From: Undaria pinnatifida
Taxonomy: Eukaryota; Sar; Phaeophyceae; Laminariales; Alariaceae
Direction of reading: 5' to 3'
Length of the DNA: 64,000 bases
Assembly: GCA_012845835.1 (NCBI GenBank)
Contig: JABAKD010000002.1
Coordinates: 496,001-560,000, forward strand
The notes under the pieces were generated by a model. The model searched no databases. It worked only from the letters and a program-made list of their open reading frames with translations, and was not told the DNA's origin. Shown piece after piece: positions 61,101 to 64,000 of the stretch (positions are counted from its first letter, which is position 1; each line of letters opens with the position of its first letter). A program made the position numbers and the translations under genes.

Positions 61101-64000
61101 CCCGAGTGCATACTCGAATAGTTTCGTGGGGATTTTTTCTCGTACACAAATTGACTTGGGGAAAGCGCGATGAAAAATCGACGATCAATGGGATTGCTGA
61201 AGGAACCCTACGCCCGATAATAAACGAAGGCAAGAACGAGGGGGGAGAAGGGGCGACACCTGTGACCACGCCTTGGCCAGAAGCGTGGAAGGTAGATGTG
61301 TGTGAAACATATATACATACATTTTATATACACACATACTGTAGCGCCATCCCAACGATACTTGGTAGGTTCATAGGGCAGAAGCTCCGCCGGTCAGGTA
61401 TCATGTGTCCGAAACGTGACGCCCCTGTTGTGGCATGCCCCCGTTGCACAAAGAACCTCATAAGATGGTGTCCGACTGGCCGGCAGGTACGGTGTGGTCA
61501 AGATGGAAGGACCTGTGACGATCAACGCTAACGAGGCTCGCTATCAAGGTGGTGCCTTTTGGAACGGGGGCAACGTGTCCCTTCCCCACGATGCCGACAT
61601 TTCAGGAAACACGGCCGTATTTGTGAGTAGCTCACTTGCGGTGTGAAAGGGCCTGTCTTCTCTACAAACTTCTCTACAAACTCTCGTGCCGCCTACGATG
61701 TGTGGATGCATTTTTTTTCACCATTTTTTCAGAGAACACAGTACAGTACACCCAACCTAAACTAGCAGGCTTGGTTTCTTTTTCGGGAGCATTTACGATT
61801 TCTACACTGATCCCAGCGCACCGGAACTAATTTTCTTGTTGGGTGTCTTGATAAGTACCAGCTCGCCTTTTCTACGACATTACCCTGCTTCTTATTTGGT
61901 TCTTGGTCCGCAGTATGTTGGAGACGTTACAAGACACGACGAATTCACCTTGCACAGGCGTCCTGCAGCAGACGAACTCCTCAAAAGACAACATCGGTCA
62001 ATCAACCCCCCCCCCGGTCTTCTCACTCCTTCCTCGTCCATGTCGAAACCTATTGCCAGTGCCCCGGTATCAAGAACTACGAAGACTGGGAACGGAGCTC
62101 CCCCGAATACACTAGATACTACACTGACCCCGACGGGTTGGTCGAGTTCTCAGACGGGTCCAGCTACTATGGCAGCGACGTCGCCATTTGCTACTTTGGA
62201 GAGGACGTCGGCAACGGTGCGGATACAGCAGTAACTATTGATTCTGACGCGACCGACTGTGATGCGCTATTTGGAGAGGGGAAGACTCTTGGCGGGTACT
62301 CGGTGTTGACCTGGGACACAAGGTTGATATCCGCAGTCGACCTCGTGGGTGGTTCGAGCGGCTTCGACGTGTCGTGCACCAACCACTCGGTGAGAAGAGA
62401 GCACGGAATATGTTTATCACGCGCAGCCAAGTTCGTCGGTTTTTCTTCCGTCGTGGCCCCCTGAACCACATACGGAAAAGGCGTTTATACCCACGCACCA
62501 CCGGAATGAGTTTTTTTACGCGCACAAACGGAAAAGGTTTTCATTCCCAGCGTAAAATGCCCTCAGGCTATGATATAGCACCGTAAGGCATTTGATGTGC
62601 TGTGCGGAGCAACCGTGATGAAAGGAGCAACACGCTCTTGCATCATACACAATGAAAATATTTGATCAGCTCAAATCATCTAAACCTGCCTCGTGCTTTC
62701 GTTTGCTTGTTTGTTACCCTGTCAAGATCATTTTTGTGACGGGGGGTGGCGACGTGACGGTCACATCGACGGCCGACACCTCGACATTCTCCAACATCCG
62801 CTTCGAAGTTGGAGGTTACTCCAACCTCTACTTTGACGTGCCAGAGCTGACCATGACGGGCATTGAAAACTCGGTGAGTGAGAACCGCCGTTTGTCGAAA
62901 TACAGAGAAATGGTACCGCGACACTGAATTGCTGTGCGTCCAATACATGACGATATCTTCGCGCGCTGCCTCGGGGGTCGTGGGGGTATGCGAGCGGTCC
63001 GAGGCTGTATGCTCGAGCACGGCATCAGATATTTCTCGGAAGACTCTTGCTACGGTAGGGGACGCTGTTACTGTTTTAAGAGCATCCCTGCTTGGGAAGC
63101 TGTACATACTTCTCCCGAGTTAGGACGCTTACGTCATAGGACCCTATACACAGCCCGACAAGCGGTCCCATGCTGCAAAGTACGTAGGCAATAGCACGCA
63201 AAGGTACTCCAATGGTATCGAGTGGAAGATATCAATCACATGCGTAGCAGTTACGCCGAAACGCGGTATGCTCCTGTGGTGTTATTGATAGTAGCACACA
63301 TCGTAACAACACGAGTGCAAGTTGAGCCGCAGAAGGGAGGTTCCCTCTCAACGAGAAAGCGTAGTCGTTTCTAATGCGACGTGGAGTACGTATACGGGAT
63401 CGGCATGTTTAGGCGTGGAACGGACCTAGCGACGGAGACATATATCTATTTGGTACAACGGCCGACCGCAAGACGTTCTTACACAGCATCCCTCCTCGTG
63501 CGGCAAGAGGCAAGGCCTACATGCCGCAATGGGGTTGGTTGCGGGGCGCTGTTGCAGCCAGCCCTTATACCTTCGCTTCCCGTTTGACACATACACGTCA
63601 CGAATATATTAACTCGTTCCTACGATATTTACTTCAGGAAACCTGTACACACGTAGTCTATACCATACCCAAAAACTGTGTTTGAGCAATATGCAATGAT
63701 GTGGAAGTACACCCCGATGAAAAATTGCACGGCCGAGGTTTGAAGTGGAACGTTAGTATAATAAATTTCAACGATGCCCAGTATTTTCGCGGTTGGGCAT
63801 CCCCGCGTAAATTAGTTTTTTAGCCAAAATGTGGCACACCGTTCCCGTAGCAGCTTCTGTCATTTTTTGGTACCCGGTGCTTGGTCGGGTTCCGTTGTAC
63901 ATTGCACTCTACCTCACCAAAAACGGTTCGTGCACTCGTCCCGCGCGCTCTCGCGATGATCCATTATTCCGGCACAGCCTATCGGGGGGTCCACGCACGT
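43008..64000 (+). CDS. Gene B: Pmp-like beta-helix surface protein, 3' partial
   Basis: This is a tandem duplicate of gene A. Twelve complete exons and the first 23 nt of exon 13 are in the window, encoding about 545 residues without a stop. All 12 complete exons have exactly the same length and phase as in gene A (150, 171, 87, 90, 33, 42, 225, 78, 125, 136, 330 and 147 nt), while the introns differ by many indels. Protein differences are mostly conservative, with a small cluster in exon 7 (YASEGKLFF versus YDSVGIRYF) and exon 9 (YSGNVDF versus YHGAVEF). Both copies therefore look maintained by selection. The signal peptide and helix repeats are as in gene A. Confidence 0.87.
43233..44205 (+). 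repeat. Three copies of a roughly 160-220 bp unit
   Basis: Copies begin near 43233, 43465 and 43984. Each has ACACTCCAGC.GTGAGAT, then GAAGATTT.GTCG, then CTTTGCAA(G/C)CTGTGTGT, GATATAGGTCGGCGAC and, where complete, TATCAGGGTCAACAGGATGA. The middle copy is truncated. Confidence 0.88.
44368..44570 (+). repeat. Dispersed intronic repeat, copy 2
   Basis: It carries AAATCGGGAGTCAGCCTTCG then CGCTTGCCACCCAGGAAAGA, homologous to 5030-5240. The purine-rich tail is short here. Confidence 0.75.
45000..45125 (+). repeat. LINE-derived fragment with (GTT)n head
   Basis: CGTTGTTGTTGGTGG is followed by AAGTCCGTGGTCACAGGACA, then CACTCTGGAGGAGAGGAATA and CCCCAGGGAAA. It is the best-preserved of the headed fragments. 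Confidence 0.65.
45180..45475 (+). repeat. Dispersed intronic repeat, copy 3, with GA-rich tail
   Basis: It has AAATCGAGAGTCAGCCTACG then CGCTTGCCACCCAGGAAAGA, and a GA-rich tail from about 45355. A fourth, partial copy follows at 45545-45760, so the unit is locally tandem. Confidence 0.78.
45503..45555 (+). repeat. Single arm of the foldback repeat
   Basis: ACCCTCTATGAGCCCAATGC, then CGTCTCTAGTCAGTTCTCAG and GGTCTGCTAA, match the left arm of the palindrome at 45777. It lies between two dispersed-repeat copies. Confidence 0.75.
45777..45906. repeat. Foldback palindrome with duplicated right arm
   Basis: The left arm 45777-45823 (ACCCTCTATGAGCCCAATGC to GGGTCTGCTA) is the reverse complement of 45825-45906, except that the right arm carries an extra 33-nt internal tandem copy (AGCAGACC..AAGAA.TGACT, AAAGACGGCATT). 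The arms are separated by one base, so the single strand would form a near-perfect hairpin. It sits at the 3' side of the LINE fragment. Confidence 0.9.
45907..46960 (-). mobile_element. LINE (non-LTR retrotransposon) 3' fragment
   Basis: On the - strand, 46904-46602 encodes the end of a reverse transcriptase region: IEFLYLGGAITADRELSSEI, RRLQRAWGRF, then RLLRAEVVKALLYGCMT. After a frame change, 46448-46248 encodes SIEAIVRKQRILVSGFVARM then QRVVFWELIGG and GGQEKDWLVHLKED, typical of the C-terminal end of LINE ORFs in brown algae as I remember them. Between about 46240 and 46130 another frame continues EEGAELFV. The 3' untranslated part runs to the palindrome. Everything 5' of the palm C-terminus is missing and the frame is broken, so it is dead. 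Confidence 0.82.
46059..46081 (+). repeat. Poly(C) tract within the LINE 3' region
   Basis: A run of C interrupted once by GA. It makes proline-rich frames that are not coding. Confidence 0.85.
48193..49922 (+). mobile_element. 1.7-kb dispersed element X, copy 2
   Basis: It is homologous to 29261-31180 and lies in gene B intron 1 at a point where gene A intron 1 has no such sequence (between about 7990 and 8040). The coding-like HAALAMPATLAALGAIF stretch is open here for 81 codons (48966-49208). TGC/CTG-rich DNA follows at 49490-49580. It lacks the short insertion seen in copy 1. Confidence 0.7.
51359..51529 (+). CDS. Gene B exon 2
   Basis: 57 residues, identical to gene A exon 2 except T to A in SEE(T/A)ND. 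Acceptor GTACAG, donor GTGAGC, phase 0 to 0. Confidence 0.9.
51808..52035 (+). other. Intron 2 block nearly identical to gene A
   Basis: It is the counterpart of 9865-10095, much more similar than neighbouring intron sequence. Local conversion between copies, selection, or insertion of the same repeat are all possible. Confidence 0.65.
52251..52337 (+). CDS. Gene B exon 3
   Basis: 29 residues, GRSGAALNVNSG to FTGCTIV. Acceptor GAACAG, donor GTAAGA. D to G and A to T are the only changes relative to gene A. Confidence 0.87.
53066..53155 (+). CDS. Gene B exon 4
   Basis: 30 residues, SYPWADKGGAVSNQGDLEF onward; the only residue change I see is L to M. The GTGACT donor is conserved, supporting its use. 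Confidence 0.87.
54122..54154 (+). CDS. Gene B exon 5 (33-nt microexon)
   Basis: 11 residues identical to gene A, GGGLYNTGTVT. Acceptor GTGCAG, donor GTAAGC instead of GTGAGT. The upstream intron has an extra base relative to gene A, confirming the boundary. Confidence 0.87.
55082..55123 (+). CDS. Gene B exon 6 (42-nt microexon)
   Basis: 14 residues, FYGDATFEDNHNAN, phase 0 to 0, with acceptor GTGCAG and donor GTGAGT. Confidence 0.88.
56301..56525 (+). CDS. Gene B exon 7
   Basis: 75 residues, NYNDGGGGLFTEDG to LFSGNSAK. It carries the densest amino-acid changes in the locus (YDSVGIRYF for YASEGKLFF), in the loop between two coils, where variation would be tolerated. Confidence 0.9.
56660..57655 (+). 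repeat. GGGTC-rich repeat, two copies in intron 7
   Basis: Copies at 56660-56880 and 57448-57655 share GGTCATG.C(C/T)(A/C)(G/A)ACCCGCGGATCGAGTC, GGTCACATCAC.TGGA-type and GCGAAAA(C/A) landmarks with 14990-15190. Between them is a T-rich TTTTATGTTG stretch (56960-57120). Confidence 0.7.
59145..59222 (+). CDS. Gene B exon 8
   Basis: 26 residues, EGGGMYASSGMVIFEDLV onward to NVAT; only M to V differs from gene A. Splice sites are identical. Confidence 0.9.
59574..59698 (+). CDS. Gene B exon 9
   Basis: 41 residues plus two bases, SVGDTSGGGGMTVYHG to GGAFQIRD, phase 2. The TGA overlapping the GTGAGC donor is conserved with gene A. Confidence 0.88.
60011..60164 (+). repeat. 76-78 bp tandem duplication in intron 9
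   Basis: Two copies of a unit starting GGTGGTACAGGCCG(A/G)GTTAA. Not present in gene A intron 9. Confidence 0.92.
61030..61290 (+). mobile_element. Possible tRNA-derived SINE
   Basis: GGTGGCGTATCAG resembles a pol III A box, and 40 bp later AGTTCGAATCCC matches the B box (T-arm) of tRNAs. A non-tRNA body of about 170 bp follows. The segment is missing from gene A intron 10. A cloverleaf is not convincing, so it is not called as a tRNA gene. Confidence 0.4.
61487..61622 (+). CDS. Gene B exon 10
   Basis: One base plus 45 residues from YGVVKMEGPVTIN to ISGNTAVF, ending phase 0 at GTGAGT. R to G in GGAFWN(R/G)GN and Q to H are the clear changes. Confidence 0.88.
62060..62389 (+). CDS. Gene B exon 11 (CPGIKNY module)
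   Basis: 110 residues, phase 0 to 0, from CPGIKNYEDW to DVSCTNHS. RRYSDPS in gene A is RYYTDPD here; otherwise nearly identical, with all cysteines kept. Confidence 0.87.
62727..62873 (+). CDS. Gene B exon 12
   Basis: 49 residues, IIFVTGGGDVTVTST to MTGIENS. E to D and I to T are the changes. Acceptor GTCAAG, donor GTGAGT. Confidence 0.87.
63978..64000 (+). CDS. Gene B exon 13, cut by window end
   Basis: The first 23 nt are identical to gene A exon 13 (PIGGSTH) after a GCACAG acceptor. The gene continues beyond the window. Confidence 0.85.

Overview
This is nuclear DNA from an intron-rich eukaryote, most likely a brown alga (Phaeophyceae, Ectocarpus-like stramenopile). The reasons are many short exons with GTGAGT-type donors, roughly 1-2 kb introns full of degenerate repeats, Pmp-type beta-helix surface protein genes, and a LINE fragment whose C-terminal region resembles ones I know from Ectocarpus. 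The organism is inferred; no database search was possible.

The window is dominated by a large tandem gene duplication on the + strand. Gene A (3340-31753) can be assembled from 20 exons into one uninterrupted frame of about 865 codons. Gene B (43008 to beyond 64000) repeats the first 13 exons in the same order, with every complete exon identical in length to its partner, while the introns have drifted and gained or lost insertions. Both encode a signal peptide followed by GGA(I/L/V)...FxxN repeats, the hallmark of right-handed beta-helix proteins related to chlamydial polymorphic membrane proteins. The product is therefore expected to be a secreted or cell-surface protein, perhaps an adhesin. 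Most exons are phase 0 on both sides and two are only 33 and 42 nt, so many could be skipped without breaking the frame. The protein also has an internal duplication (exon 2 resembles exon 12, exon 11 resembles exon 20), and gene A stops just after entering what looks like a third module.

Layout: 1-2640, a 1-kb TACA microsatellite and low-complexity diverged repeats; 2640-31753, gene A with promoter region; 31754-34150, no recognised gene; 34150-35760, a decayed Ty1/copia retroelement; 36000-42000, no confident gene, homopolymer tracts; 42060-64000, gene B with its upstream region.

The introns hold most of the mobile DNA: an 850-bp element with 24-bp terminal inverted repeats and an apparent 5-bp target duplication in gene A intron 1 only; a 1.7-1.9 kb element found in gene A intron 19 and gene B intron 1 but missing from gene A intron 1; a LINE fragment on the - strand and a foldback palindrome in gene B intron 1; a short element that has inserted cleanly inside the 1.9-kb element; and a possible tRNA-derived SINE in gene B intron 10.
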